A DNA stretch of 64,000 nt, from the NCBI RefSeq assembly GCF_023091155.1, contig NZ_JAHWXK010000001.1:1798001-1862000 (forward strand), given 5' to 3'. The notes below the pieces were generated by a model, which had not been told where the DNA came from, ran no database searches, and saw only the letters and a program-made list of their open reading frames with translations. Positions 41,548 through 50,524 of the stretch are shown one piece after another. The position numbers and the translations under genes were made by a program. This DNA comes from Microbacterium sufflavum (GTDB lineage: Bacteria > Actinomycetota > Actinomycetes > Actinomycetales > Microbacteriaceae). Position 1 is the first letter of the stretch, and every line of letters starts with the position of its first letter.

Positions 41548-42468
41548 GTGACCGATGCCTTCGTCTCCGACCTGTTCGACCCGTCCGAATGGGTGCTCGC
41601 GCCCGGCGCCGAGGACTACACCGACATCACCGCGCACGTGTCGCGCGACGGCGGTGTCGCCCGCATCGCGTTCGACCGGCCCGAGGTGCGCAACGCGTTC
41701 CGGCCGCACACGGTCGACGAGCTGTACCGCGCCCTCGACATCGCCCGGCAGGACGCCCGCATCGGCGCGGTGCTCCTCACCGGCAACGGCCCGAGCCCGA
41801 AGGACGGCGGCTGGGCGTTCTGCTCCGGCGGTGACCAGCGCATCCGCGGCCGCGACGGCTACAAGTACTCCGACTCCGAGACCGCCCTGGTCGACGGGCA
41901 GTCGCGTGCGGCCGTCGGGCGCCTGCACATCCTGGAGGTGCAGCGCCTGATCCGCTTCATGCCGAAGGTGGTCATCGCGGTCGTGCCCGGATGGGCGGCC
42001 GGCGGAGGACACTCGCTGCACGTCGTGTGCGACCTCACGATCGCGTCGGCCGAAGAGGCGCGGTTCAAGCAGACCGACGCCGACGTGGGGAGCTTCGACG
42101 CCGGCTACGGCTCCGCGTACATGGCGCGCCAGACCGGGCAGAAGTTCGCGCGCGAGGTGTTCTTCCTCGCCGAGGAGTACTCCGCGCAGCGGGCGTACGA
42201 GGCGGGCGCTGTGAACCGTGTGGTGCCGCACGCCGAGCTGGAGCGCGAGGCGCTGAAGATGGCGCGCACCGTGCTCACCAAGTCGCCCACCGCGATCCGC
42301 ATGCTGAAGTTCGCGTTCAATGCGGTCGACGACGGGCTGGTGGGCCAGCAGGTGTTCGCGGGAGAGGCCACCCGTCTCGCCTATGGCACCGACGAGGCGG
42401 TCGAGGGTCGCGACTCGTTCCTGGAGAAGCGCGCGCCCGACTGGTCCTCCTTCCCCTGGCACTACTGA
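41548..42468 (+). CDS. menB: 1,4-Dihydroxy-2-naphthoyl-CoA synthase
   Basis: A 306-residue crotonase-fold enzyme that closes the second ring in menaquinone synthesis. The oxyanion segment GWAFCSGGDQRIRG and the C-terminal FKQTDADVGSFDAGYGSAYM and KSPTAIRMLKFAFN are diagnostic for MenB. The GTG start at 41548 follows TAGGCT (41535-41540) by 7 nt; a longer frame upstream runs through the terminator and is rejected. Followed by menE. Confidence 0.97.
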   Translation: MTDAFVSDLFDPSEWVLAPGAEDYTDITAHVSRDGGVARIAFDRPEVRNAFRPHTVDELYRALDIARQDARIGAVLLTGNGPSPKDGGWAFCSGGDQRIRGRDGYKYSDSETALVDGQSRAAVGRLHILEVQRLIRFMPKVVIAVVPGWAAGGGHSLHVVCDLTIASAEEARFKQTDADVGSFDAGYGSAYMARQTGQKFAREVFFLAEEYSAQRAYEAGAVNRVVPHAELEREALKMARTVLTKSPTAIRMLKFAFNAVDDGLVGQQVFAGEATRLAYGTDEAVEGRDSFLEKRAPDWSSFPWHY

Positions 42469-42491
42469 CCGAGCACATCCCGGAGGCACGC

Positions 42492-43646
42492 ATGACCGCC
42501 CTGATCCCGACCGACGCGGAAGACACGGGACAGCTGCGGGACGCACTCCAGCGGACGCTCGACGGCGGCCCGGCGCTCGGCTTCGGCATGCTGGGCGGCG
42601 CTCCGGAGCACGTGGCGGACGGCATAGCGGCGGTCATCGCGACCTCGGGGTCGAGCGGCATCCCCAAGCGCGTGGCCCTGAGCGCGGAGGCGCTGCGGGC
42701 GAGCGCCGAGGCCACGGCCGCGCGCATCGGCGAGGGGCGGTGGCTGCTCGCGCTCCCGGCCGGTTACGTCGCCGGACTCCAGGTCATGGTGCGCTCGCTC
42801 CTCGCCGGGACGGAGCCGCGGCAGATCGAGGGACGCTTCTCCCCGGTGTCGTTTGCCGAGGCGACGCTGGCCATGCTGCGCCCGGCGGGTGCGGCGGGTG
42901 TTCCCGAGCTGTACACCTCGCTCGTGCCCGCCCAGATCGCCACGCTGCTCGACGCGGCGGAGGACACCGCCGTGCGCGCGGCACTGCAGGCGTACCGGGC
43001 GATCCTCGTGGGCGGGCAGGCGCTGCCGGAGCCGCTCAGGGAGCGCGCGGGCGACCTGGGCGTGCGGATCGTGCGCACCTACGGCTCGACCGAGACCAGC
43101 GGCGGCTGCGTGTACGACGGCGTGCCGCTCGACACGGTCGCGGTGCGGGTGGTCGACGGCGAGCTCCGCATCGCCGGACCCATGCTCGCGGAGGGCTACC
43201 TGGGCGACGGCTCGCTCACGGCTCGCACCTTCCTGCACGACGAGCACGGCATCCGGTGGTACCGCACGGGCGACCTCGGCCTCGTGGAGGACGGGGTCGT
43301 GCGCGTGCACGGCCGGGCGGACAACGTGATCGTGTCGGGCGGGATCAACATCTCGCTGGACAGGGTGGAGGGCATCGTGCGGCGCGTGCCGGGGCTGCAC
43401 GAGGCGGTGGTGGTGCCGGTGCCGGACGAGCGCTGGGGTGAGGCGTCGGTGATCGTCGCGCCGCGGGGCGAGGTGCTGCGGCGCAGCGAGGCGGAACAGC
43501 TGGGGCAGGCGCGCGAGGCGGTGGCGGCCGAGATCGGCGCGCACGCCCGTCCCTCGCGTCTCGTCCTGGTCGACGAGCTCGCGGTGCTGTCGTCGGGGAA
43601 GCCCGACCGCGAGGCGATCCGCCGGTCGGTCGCGGAACTGCACTGA
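42492..43646 (+). CDS. menE: o-Succinylbenzoate-CoA ligase (short actinobacterial form)
   Basis: A 384-residue AMP-forming ligase. P-loop ATSGSSGIPKRVALS, adenylation motif YGSTETSGG, WYRTGDLG and the catalytic lysine in SGKPDREAI are present. It is about 100 residues shorter at the N-terminus than standard ANL enzymes, as usual for actinobacterial MenE. ATG 42492 has CGGAGG 5 nt upstream. Co-transcribed with menB. Confidence 0.93.
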   Translation: MTALIPTDAEDTGQLRDALQRTLDGGPALGFGMLGGAPEHVADGIAAVIATSGSSGIPKRVALSAEALRASAEATAARIGEGRWLLALPAGYVAGLQVMVRSLLAGTEPRQIEGRFSPVSFAEATLAMLRPAGAAGVPELYTSLVPAQIATLLDAAEDTAVRAALQAYRAILVGGQALPEPLRERAGDLGVRIVRTYGSTETSGGCVYDGVPLDTVAVRVVDGELRIAGPMLAEGYLGDGSLTARTFLHDEHGIRWYRTGDLGLVEDGVVRVHGRADNVIVSGGINISLDRVEGIVRRVPGLHEAVVVPVPDERWGEASVIVAPRGEVLRRSEAEQLGQAREAVAAEIGAHARPSRLVLVDELAVLSSGKPDREAIRRSVAELH

Positions 43647-43683
43647 GGCGTCGCCCGCCCGCGGTCCTGCCAGACTGGGGCGC

Positions 43684-44475
43684 ATGGCCACGTACACGCA
43701 CGGACACCACGAATCCGTCCTCCGCTCGCACAACGTGCGCGACATCGCCAACTCGGCCGCGTACCTCCGCCCGCACCTCACCGCGCAGACGCGACTGCTC
43801 GACGTCGGGGCGGGTCCCGGCAGCATCACGGTCGACTTCGCCGGGGCGGTCGCACACGTCACCGCGACCGAGATCGACGAGTCGGCGCTGTCGCTCTCGC
43901 GCGAGCTGGCGGCGCAGCGCGGCCTCGACAACCTCTCCTTCTCGGTGGAGGACGTGCACGCGCTGAGCTTCGCCGACGACACGTTCGACGTGGTGCACGC
44001 GCATCAGGTGCTGCAGCACGTGGCCGATCCGGTGCAGGCGCTACGGGAGATGCGGCGTGTGACCGTGCCGGGCGGCCTCGTCGCCGCGCGCGATGCCGAC
44101 TACGCGGGCTTCCTGTGGTTCCCGGTGCTGCCGGAGCTCGACCGGTGGCTCGACCTCTACCGCCGGGCCGCGCGTGCGAACGGGGGCGAGCCGGACGCGG
44201 GGCGGCGGCTGCTGGCGTGGGCCCGCGCGGCGGGCTTCGGCGAGGTCACCGCGACCGCGTCCACGTGGTGCTACGCGACCCCGGAGGAGCGCGACTGGTG
44301 GGGCGGCATGTGGGCCGACCGCATCCTGGAGTCCGCCCTCGCCCGGCAGCTCGTGGACGAGGGCTTGGCGACCCCGGCCGACCTGCGCGACATCAGCGAG
44401 GCGTGGCGGCGGTGGGCGGGCGACGGCGACGGCTGGTTCCTCGTGCCGCACGGCGAGATCCTCGCGCGGGCGTGA
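43684..44475 (+). CDS. Class I SAM-dependent methyltransferase
   Basis: A 263-residue methyltransferase. SAM-binding motif I is LLDVGAGPGSITVDFA, the acidic end of strand 2 is ATEIDESALSLS, and motif post-I has VEDVHALSFADDTFDVVHAHQVLQHV. The C-terminal 110 residues form an insertion-rich lid. The target is unknown. Its place right after menE does not make it MenG/UbiE: the UbiE signatures are not visible. CAGACT ends 7 nt before ATG 43684. Confidence 0.88.
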   Translation: MATYTHGHHESVLRSHNVRDIANSAAYLRPHLTAQTRLLDVGAGPGSITVDFAGAVAHVTATEIDESALSLSRELAAQRGLDNLSFSVEDVHALSFADDTFDVVHAHQVLQHVADPVQALREMRRVTVPGGLVAARDADYAGFLWFPVLPELDRWLDLYRRAARANGGEPDAGRRLLAWARAAGFGEVTATASTWCYATPEERDWWGGMWADRILESALARQLVDEGLATPADLRDISEAWRRWAGDGDGWFLVPHGEILARA

Positions 44476-44481
44476 GCGGCG

Positions 44482-44502
44482 GATACATCGGCAGACGGAT
44501 GT
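44482..44502 (+). promoter_or_regulatory. Candidate response-regulator site upstream of the two-component operon
   Basis: GATACATCGG (44482-44491) is part of an inverted repeat ACATC-N8-GATGT (44485-44502). It overlaps the expected -35 region of the kinase gene, whose -10 box TAGCGT is at 44522-44527. The same 10-mer occurs in reverse before the ABC operon at 46379. Confidence 0.5.
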
Positions 44503-44533
44503 CTCGCCCGGCGTGCTCGCGTAGCGTGGGGGA

Positions 44534-45715
44534 GTGATCCGGCCGCTCTCCCGCACGGCGCTCATCCTCGACATCGTCGGGGCGGTGCTGCTGTTCGTCA
44601 TCTTCACTCCGATGTCGGTGGTGTTCTACGCGCCGCCGGTCACCGGAGAGCCGGTCGCGGGCGCCGCGGTGGCGGCGGTCGTCGTCGCCGGGCTCCTGAT
44701 GTTCGGCGCGGTGGCGATCGGCCGGCTGTCTCCCGGGCTGGCGCTCGTGGGCGCCTGGGCCGGCGCGATCGTCCAGATGCTCGCCGGCTTCGGGCCGCTG
44801 CCGATCGACCTCGCGATCCTGCTGGTGCTGTACGCCACGTCGGCCTGGGGGTCGCGCCGCGTGCTGTGGTGGGGCCTCGGCTCGGTGATCGTCGGCGGCG
44901 TGATCGCGGCGCTCTACATGGTGTTCGTCAGCGGGGTCGCGTTCGGCACCGGCACCGGGTGGGAGCTCGTGACGGGCGGCACGCTGCTGCTCGCGGCATC
45001 CATCATGGCCCTCGGCTTCGCGTGGGTGTGCGGTCTGCTGTGGCGCGTGGTGCTGCGGTCGCGGCGCACCAGGGCGGCGCAGCTGCAGGCCGAGGCGCTC
45101 GCGGCGGAGGAGCAGGAGCGCGTGCGCATCGCCCGCGACATGCACGACATCGTGGCGCACTCGCTCGCGGTCGTGATCGCGCAGGCCGACGGGGCCCGGT
45201 ACGCCGCGGCCGTGAAGCCCGAGATGGCGACCGAGGCCCTCGGCACGATCGCCCAGACGGCCCGCGGTGCGTTGAGCGACGTGCGGATGCTGCTCACCCA
45301 GCTGCGGCACCGCCAGGGCGACGGTCCGCAGCCCACCCTCGCCGATCTGGAGACGCTGTTCGCGCAGGTGCGCCAGGCAGGTATCGAGCCGCGCGTCACG
45401 GTCGACCCGATGCCGCCGGGGGAGCCGCCGGGGGCGATCCAGCTCGCGGTCTACCGCATCCTGCAGGAGGCCCTGACGAACGCGATCCGGCACGGCGACG
45501 GGGCGGTCGACGTGCACCTGGCCTGGCTCCCCGACCGCGTGGACATCCAGGTGCGCAACACGGTGGCGGCCGACGCCCCGCCGTCCGCACCGGGCGGGCA
45601 CGGACTGATCGGGATGCGGGAGCGCGCGCAGCTGGTCGGCGGTAGTCTGCACACCGAGCGCCGTGGTGCGCAGTTCGTCGTCCAGAGCAGCCTGCCGATC
45701 GGAGCCTCCCAGTGA
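44534..45715 (+). CDS. Sensor histidine kinase (HisKA_3 type)
   Basis: A 393-residue membrane kinase. Six spans in residues 1-170 form the sensor. HisKA_3 phospho-acceptor: RIARDMHDIVAHSLAVVIAQ with the histidine of MHD. ATPase: N-box QEALTNAIRHG and G-box GGHGLIGMRERA. GTG start follows TAGCGT by 6 nt. It should phosphorylate the NarL-type regulator encoded next. Input signal unknown; an exporter operon follows, as in many envelope-stress or antibiotic-sensing systems. Confidence 0.94.
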   Translation: MIRPLSRTALILDIVGAVLLFVIFTPMSVVFYAPPVTGEPVAGAAVAAVVVAGLLMFGAVAIGRLSPGLALVGAWAGAIVQMLAGFGPLPIDLAILLVLYATSAWGSRRVLWWGLGSVIVGGVIAALYMVFVSGVAFGTGTGWELVTGGTLLLAASIMALGFAWVCGLLWRVVLRSRRTRAAQLQAEALAAEEQERVRIARDMHDIVAHSLAVVIAQADGARYAAAVKPEMATEALGTIAQTARGALSDVRMLLTQLRHRQGDGPQPTLADLETLFAQVRQAGIEPRVTVDPMPPGEPPGAIQLAVYRILQEALTNAIRHGDGAVDVHLAWLPDRVDIQVRNTVAADAPPSAPGGHGLIGMRERAQLVGGSLHTERRGAQFVVQSSLPIGASQ

Positions 45716-46347
45716 TCAGAGTCGTGCTCGTCGACGACCAGGCCCTGTTCCGCGCCGGGATCCGCATGCTGGTGGCCTCGCAGCCCGACCTCGAGGTCGT
45801 GGGGGAGGCGGGCGACGGCAGGGAGGCGCTCGCGGTGGTCGCCACGACGCGGCCCGACGTGGTGCTGATGGACATCCGGATGCCGGTGATGGACGGCCTG
45901 ACCGCGACCGCGGAGATCCTCGCCCGTCCGGAGCCTCCGCGGATCGTGATGCTCACCACGTTCGACCTCGACGAGGCCGCGGCCCGCGCGATCCGGCAGG
46001 GCGCGAGCGGCTTCCTCCTCAAAGACGCCGATCCGGAGTTCCTGCTCGCGGCGATCCGCACGGTGCACGCGGGGTCCAGCGTGATCGCGGCGTCGGCGAC
46101 CCGCGAGCTGTTCGCGCACTTCGCCGAGGCGCCCCGCCCCGTCCCGCCGCAGTACGGCGAGCTGACCGAGCGCGAGCGGGAGATCTTCGCGCTCGCCGCG
46201 CGGGGTCTGTCGAACGCGGAGATCGCGGCGCGGGAGTTCCTGAGCGAGGCGACCGTGAAGACGCACATCAGCCGGATCCTCACGAAGCTGGCGCTGCGCG
46301 ACCGCGTGCAGCTGGTGGTGTTCGCTTTCGAGCACGGTCTGGCCTGA
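45712..46347 (+). CDS. NarL/LuxR-type response regulator
   Basis: A 211-residue regulator. Receiver domain with phospho-aspartate in VVLMDIRMPVMDG and switch lysine in FLLKDADPE. The LuxR-type HTH begins ELTEREREIFALAARGLSNAEIA and continues EATVKTHISRILTKL. GTG 45712 overlaps the kinase stop in GTGA. Likely target: the 46445 operon and its own promoter, given the shared GATACATCGG element. Confidence 0.95.
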   Translation: MIRVVLVDDQALFRAGIRMLVASQPDLEVVGEAGDGREALAVVATTRPDVVLMDIRMPVMDGLTATAEILARPEPPRIVMLTTFDLDEAAARAIRQGASGFLLKDADPEFLLAAIRTVHAGSSVIAASATRELFAHFAEAPRPVPPQYGELTEREREIFALAARGLSNAEIAAREFLSEATVKTHISRILTKLALRDRVQLVVFAFEHGLA

Positions 46348-46378
46348 GCGCGACCGCGTCCTCCGCGAGATCATCCTT

Positions 46379-46388
46379 CCGATGTATC
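46379..46388 (-). promoter_or_regulatory. Second GATACATCGG element, upstream of the MacB-like operon
   Basis: The exact 10-mer from 44482-44491 occurs here in the opposite orientation, about 44 bp before the -10 box TAGCGT (46432-46437) of the ABC operon. A partial inverted partner ATCATC precedes it. Confidence 0.45.
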
Positions 46389-46444
46389 GGGATGCTCCCG
46401 ATGGGCGACGCGGTGCCCTGGACGGCGGAAATAGCGTCGAGGAC

Positions 46445-47206
46445 ATGGAGATCACGACCAGCGACCTCGGGCTCGCCGCCCGCGTCCAGCACCTGAAGAA
46501 GACCTACGGCTCCGGTGAGGGCACGGTCCACGCGCTCGACGACGTGAGCGTCGGCATCCGCCGCGGCCAGTTCACCGCGATCATGGGGCCGTCCGGCTCC
46601 GGCAAGTCCACGCTCATGCACATCATGGCCGGGCTCGACAGCCCCACCGAGGGCCGGGCGTGGATCGGCGACACCGAGATCACGGGGCTGAGCGACCTCG
46701 ACCTCACGCTGCTCCGGCGCCGCCGCGTCGGCTTCATCTTCCAGGCGTTCAACCTGGTGCCCACGCTCGACGCCCTCGGCAACATCCTGCTGCCGTTCGA
46801 GCTCGACGGTCGCCGGCCGAGCGCGATCGAGCGGGCCCGCATCGACGGCCTCATCGACACCCTCGGTCTCGGGCCGCGCCTCGCGCACCGTCCCCACCAG
46901 CTGTCGGGCGGCCAGCAGCAGCGGGTCGCGATCGCCAGGGCGCTCGCCACGGCCCCCGACCTCGTGTTCGCCGACGAGCCCACCGGCAACCTCGACTCGA
47001 AGACCGGTCGGGAGGTGCTGCGCCTGCTCGCCTCCGCGAGCCGCGAGCACGGCCAGTCCATCGCGATGGTCACGCACGACGCGATCGCCGCGAGCCACGC
47101 CGACCGGGTGCTGTACCTGGGCGACGGCCGCATCGTCGCCGACCACCCCCGCCAGACCGCCGAGCAGATCTCCGCGTACATGCTGGCCGCCGAGGTGACG
47201 GCATGA
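46445..47206 (+). CDS. MacB/LolD-type ABC transporter ATPase
   Basis: A 253-residue ATPase. Walker [19 protein letters not shown], signature [15 protein letters not shown], Walker B DLVFADEPTGNLDSKTG and H-loop MVTHDAIAA. The GNLDSKTG end of Walker B marks the MacB/LolD branch. ATG 46445 follows TAGCGT by 7 nt. Overlaps the FtsX-like permease in ATGA. Together they likely act as an efflux or peptide-resistance mechanotransmission pump. Confidence 0.95.
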   Translation: MEITTSDLGLAARVQHLKKTYGSGEGTVHALDDVSVGIRRGQFTAIMGPSGSGKSTLMHIMAGLDSPTEGRAWIGDTEITGLSDLDLTLLRRRRVGFIFQAFNLVPTLDALGNILLPFELDGRRPSAIERARIDGLIDTLGLGPRLAHRPHQLSGGQQQRVAIARALATAPDLVFADEPTGNLDSKTGREVLRLLASASREHGQSIAMVTHDAIAASHADRVLYLGDGRIVADHPRQTAEQISAYMLAAEVTA

Positions 47207-48663
47207 CCGCCGTCGCGACCGTCGTCCCGGAGACCAGGGCGACCGGTCCTCGCCTGGGCTGGCTGCGCGACCGCGGCATGGGTGCGAGCATCCTGGTCGC
47301 GGCGCTGTCCGCCGCCTTCGGCGTCTTCCTCGTCGAGATCACCGCCTACATCGGCGCGGTGCTCCAGTCCGACCCGTTCATCGGCGACAGCGGCACCCTC
47401 GCCGTCGTCGTCGCGATCCTCTCGGTGCTGCTCACCGCGGTGGCCATGTACGTCGCCGCGATCGTCACGGCCAACACGTTCTCGACCATCATCGCCGGCC
47501 GCACCCGTCAGATCGCCCTGCTGCGCCTGATCGGTGCCACGGCGCGCTCGCAGCGCGGACAGGTCGGACGACAGGGACTCATGGTGGGTCTGCTCGGTGC
47601 CGCCATCGGGCTCCTCGCCGGTCTCGCGCTCTCCGCGGCGGCCGTCGAGATCGGGGGACGGTTCGTCGCCAACGCCCCGACGGACTTCACGCTCGCGCAG
47701 CCCGCGCTCGCACTCCCGGCGATCGGCGTCGCGCTCACGACGTGGGCGGCCGCGTGGGTGGGGTCGCGCCGCGTGCTCGCTGTCACGCCGCTGCAGGCGC
47801 TCGGCGGAGCGGTCGAGCGCACGCACGATGAGGTCTCGGGCCGGACGGGGCGCCACGTGGGGGCGTGGGTGCTGCTGATCTCGGGTGCCGCGCTGCTCGC
47901 GGGCGGCGTGATCCTCGGGCTCGTGACCCCGCTCGGCGTGGTCGTGGCGTTCTTCGGCGGCATCCTGTCGTTCACCGGGCTCGCGCTCGGTTCGGTGCTG
48001 TTCATGCCGCCCGTGCTGCGGCTCGTCGGTCGCCTGTTCGGATCGAGCGCGACCGCACGGCTCGCGGCCGAGAACGCCCTCCGCTACCCGGAGCGCTCGT
48101 CGCGCATGGCGATCGGCGTCGTGATGGGCGTGACCCTCGTGACCATGTTCGCCGTGGCCCTCGAGTCCGCCAAGCGCCTCATGATGAGCCAGACCACCGA
48201 GGAGATCCCGCCGGAGTTCTTCGCGCCGTTCGACGCCTTCGCGGCCATCATGATGGTGCTCGTGGCGGTGTCGGCGGTGATCGCCGCGGTCGGCCTGGTC
48301 AACCTGCTCACGATCGGGGTCGTGCAGCGTCGGCGTGAGCTGGGGCTGCTGCGGTCGATCGGCCTCTCCAACGGACAGGTGCGCCGCTTGGTGCTGCTGG
48401 AGGCGACGCACATCACGGTCGCCGCGACCCTCACCGGGCTCGTGCTCGGCGTGGCCTACGGCTGGATCGCGGCGCAGTCGCTGCTCGGCTCGGTGCCCAC
48501 GCTGCCGGAGTTCACCCCGGCCGGCCTCGTCGCCCCGCAGGTGCCGTGGCTGCCGGTCGTGATCATCGTCGCGGCGACCGCGGTCCTCACGCTCGTGGCG
48601 GCCGCGACGCCCACGCGCCTCGCGACGCGCGTGGCACCGGTCGAGGCGCTCGCCGCGGACTGA
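47203..48663 (+). CDS. FtsX-like ABC permease
   Basis: A 486-residue protein, eight or so spans, in two FtsX-like repeats. The ends of the repeats contain TRQIALLRLIGATARSQRGQVGRQG and RRRELGLLRSIGLSNGQVRRLVLLE, the coupling-helix motif of the family. The extracellular loops are short, so there is no large MacB periplasmic domain. Start at ATG 47203. Works with the ATPase upstream. Confidence 0.92.
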   Translation: MTAVATVVPETRATGPRLGWLRDRGMGASILVAALSAAFGVFLVEITAYIGAVLQSDPFIGDSGTLAVVVAILSVLLTAVAMYVAAIVTANTFSTIIAGRTRQIALLRLIGATARSQRGQVGRQGLMVGLLGAAIGLLAGLALSAAAVEIGGRFVANAPTDFTLAQPALALPAIGVALTTWAAAWVGSRRVLAVTPLQALGGAVERTHDEVSGRTGRHVGAWVLLISGAALLAGGVILGLVTPLGVVVAFFGGILSFTGLALGSVLFMPPVLRLVGRLFGSSATARLAAENALRYPERSSRMAIGVVMGVTLVTMFAVALESAKRLMMSQTTEEIPPEFFAPFDAFAAIMMVLVAVSAVIAAVGLVNLLTIGVVQRRRELGLLRSIGLSNGQVRRLVLLEATHITVAATLTGLVLGVAYGWIAAQSLLGSVPTLPEFTPAGLVAPQVPWLPVVIIVAATAVLTLVAAATPTRLATRVAPVEALAAD

Positions 48664-48681
48664 CGCCCCTAGGCTGGACGG

Positions 48682-49341
48682 GTGCCGTCGCCGTTCGATC
48701 AGTCCACGTATCAGGTCCGCCTCGACTGGGGGGTCGCCGGGCTCCGGCGGCTCGCGCCGTCCGACGTGATCGTGGTGGTCGACGTGCTGCGGTTCTCGTC
48801 CGTCGTGGCGGAGGCTGTCGCGGAGGGCGCCGAGGTCCCGCTGGCCGGAGCGCTCGAGTGGTCGCGCAACGGGGCGGCGGTCGCGGCCGCTGCTCCGGCC
48901 GAGGCCACGGTGCTGCTCGGCTCGCTGCGCAACGCCCGGGCCGTGGCCGCAGCGGTGCAGGCGGAGCAGGAGCGTCGTCAGGGCCGCACCTCGGTCGCGA
49001 TCATCCCGGCGGGAGAGCTCGACGAGGCAGGGGAGCTGCGCTTCGCCGCGGAGGACCTGCTGGGGGCCGGAGCGATCGCGGCGGCGCTCACCGACCGCGG
49101 CATCGACCACACGGCACCCGATGCGGCCGTCGCGGCCGAGGGTTTCCGGGCGCTGCGGCGGGCGCTGCGGCACCTGGTGGGGGCCACCGGCTCCGCGCGC
49201 GAGCTCGCGGCGGGCGTCGCGGCCACGGAGCGCCTGACCGCTGCGGGGCTCACCCCCCTCGCCCCCGTCGAGGCTGCGGCACTGGATGCGATCGACGCGG
49301 TGCCGGTGCTGCGCGAGGGGCGGTTCGTCCGCCACACCTGA
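48682..49341 (+). CDS. ComB-like 2-phosphosulfolactate phosphatase family protein
   Basis: A 219-residue protein with the ComB-family first strand VIVVVDVLRFSSVVAEAVAEGA and the acidic/Ser catalytic frame. The family's CGE(R)xG motif is replaced by IPAGEL. Actinobacteria rarely make coenzyme M, so a different acid phosphatase role is likely. TAGGCT (48670-48675) ends 6 nt before GTG 48682. Function unproven. Confidence 0.75.
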   Translation: MPSPFDQSTYQVRLDWGVAGLRRLAPSDVIVVVDVLRFSSVVAEAVAEGAEVPLAGALEWSRNGAAVAAAAPAEATVLLGSLRNARAVAAAVQAEQERRQGRTSVAIIPAGELDEAGELRFAAEDLLGAGAIAAALTDRGIDHTAPDAAVAAEGFRALRRALRHLVGATGSARELAAGVAATERLTAAGLTPLAPVEAAALDAIDAVPVLREGRFVRHT

Positions 49342-49418
49342 GCGCGCGGTGCCACCGGTCACACGGCGGTCCGCCGCGCCGGCGAGCCGATGACGGTGGC
49401 GCGGCGTAGGGTCGGGGC

Positions 49419-49940
49419 ATGAGATACCTCCCCGCTCTCATCGTCGACGCCGTGCTCGTCCTGGTCTTCGCCGCGATCGGGCGGGCATCCCATCAAGAAG
49501 ACCCGGCCGGGTTCCTCCTCACCGCCTGGCCCTTCCTGGCCGCGCTGCTGGTCGGATACGCGGTGGCGCTGCTGCTCCCGGCACGACCGCGGCGACCGTG
49601 GTCGCTGGCGTGGGGTGCCGTCGTGTGGGTCGTCACGGTCGCGGGCGGCATGCTGTTGCGAGTGCTGAGCGGCGACACGGCCGAGGTGCCCTTCATCGTG
49701 GTCGCGTCGATCGTGCTGGGGCTGTTCCTGGTGGGCTGGCGCGGGCTCGCGGCGCTGGTGCGGCGTCTGCGCGCGTCGTCCGACCGGGGCTCGGCCTCCG
49801 CGCCGCAGACCCGCCCGTCGGCGGCGGCGTTCCCCGCGGCCGTGCCGGAACCGGGTGCGGCGGCCACGCGTGCCCCGGAGGCGTCGGCGGCGGACGATCC
49901 CGCCGAGGCGCCGGAGTCGCGCGACCCCGATCCCGCCTGA
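49419..49940 (+). CDS. DUF3054 membrane protein
   Basis: A 173-residue protein. Four spans (YLPALIVDAVLVLVFAAIGRASH, WPFLAALLVGYAVALLLPA, WSLAWGAVVWVVTVAGGMLL, IVVASIVLGLFLVGWRGLAAL) fit DUF3054. The C-terminal 50 residues are Ala/Pro/Ser-rich and disordered. TAGGGT (49407-49412) ends 6 nt before ATG 49419, so it is leaderless. Function unknown. Confidence 0.85.
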   Translation: MRYLPALIVDAVLVLVFAAIGRASHQEDPAGFLLTAWPFLAALLVGYAVALLLPARPRRPWSLAWGAVVWVVTVAGGMLLRVLSGDTAEVPFIVVASIVLGLFLVGWRGLAALVRRLRASSDRGSASAPQTRPSAAAFPAAVPEPGAAATRAPEASAADDPAEAPESRDPDPA

Positions 49941-49992
49941 GCCGGGTCACGGCGGACGGCGACTGCGCGGAGACTTGGAGCCGCGGGCGTCG

Positions 49993-50481
49993 TCAGCGCG
50001 GCAGCTGCGCAGCGAGTCGGGCGTCCGTGGTGATCTCGCGGCGCGTCCAGGCGAACAGGTGCCGGGAGTCGAACGTGCGCGAGCACCGGGCGCACGAGGT
50101 GGCCCGCGTCGGGCGGCGGTGGCGATAGGTCACGTGCCCCGCGGGGCAGTGCCCCACCCACGGCGCCAGTTCGACCGCGGTCTCGCCGTGGTGGGTGGTG
50201 CCGCCGACGTAGCCGAGGTCGGCGGCGACGCGTTTCCAGGCGGGGCCGTGCGCCGCCGCGTGACCCGCGAGCGCATGGGCCACCTCGTGCAGCAGGACCT
50301 GGTGGATCTCGTCGTCCTCGAAGCGGGCGGCGAGGTAGCGCGATACCGTGATGCGCTTGTTCGTGTAGTCGCACTGCCCGGCACGGCGCTTGGCATGGTC
50401 GAAGTCGAACGTCCAGCTGTCGTCGAGGTGCAGCCGGATCAGTGCCTCGCCCCAGACGCGCACTCGGGTCAGTTCCGCCAT
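49993..50481 (-). CDS. SprT-like metalloprotease domain protein
   Basis: A 162-residue protein with the zincin motif HEVAHALAGH near residue 65 and a C-terminal zinc ribbon (CPAGHVTYRHR, then SCARCSRTFDS). This is the short SprT arrangement related to eukaryotic SPRTN, which cleaves DNA-crosslinked proteins; that role is not shown for bacterial members. TACCCT (50488-50493, this strand) ends 6 nt before ATG 50481. A longer frame to 50823 overlaps the TPR gene and is rejected. Confidence 0.87.
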   Translation of the reverse strand: MAELTRVRVWGEALIRLHLDDSWTFDFDHAKRRAGQCDYTNKRITVSRYLAARFEDDEIHQVLLHEVAHALAGHAAAHGPAWKRVAADLGYVGGTTHHGETAVELAPWVGHCPAGHVTYRHRRPTRATSCARCSRTFDSRHLFAWTRREITTDARLAAQLPR

Positions 50482-50524
50482 GGGCTCAGGGTAATCCACG
50501 GCGGGGACATCGGGGTGCTGCGGC

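Noticed and set aside
43684..44475. The methyltransferase after menE as MenG/UbiE
   Set aside because: The UbiE/MenG signatures are not visible, it has its own promoter-like box, and its C-terminal lid differs.
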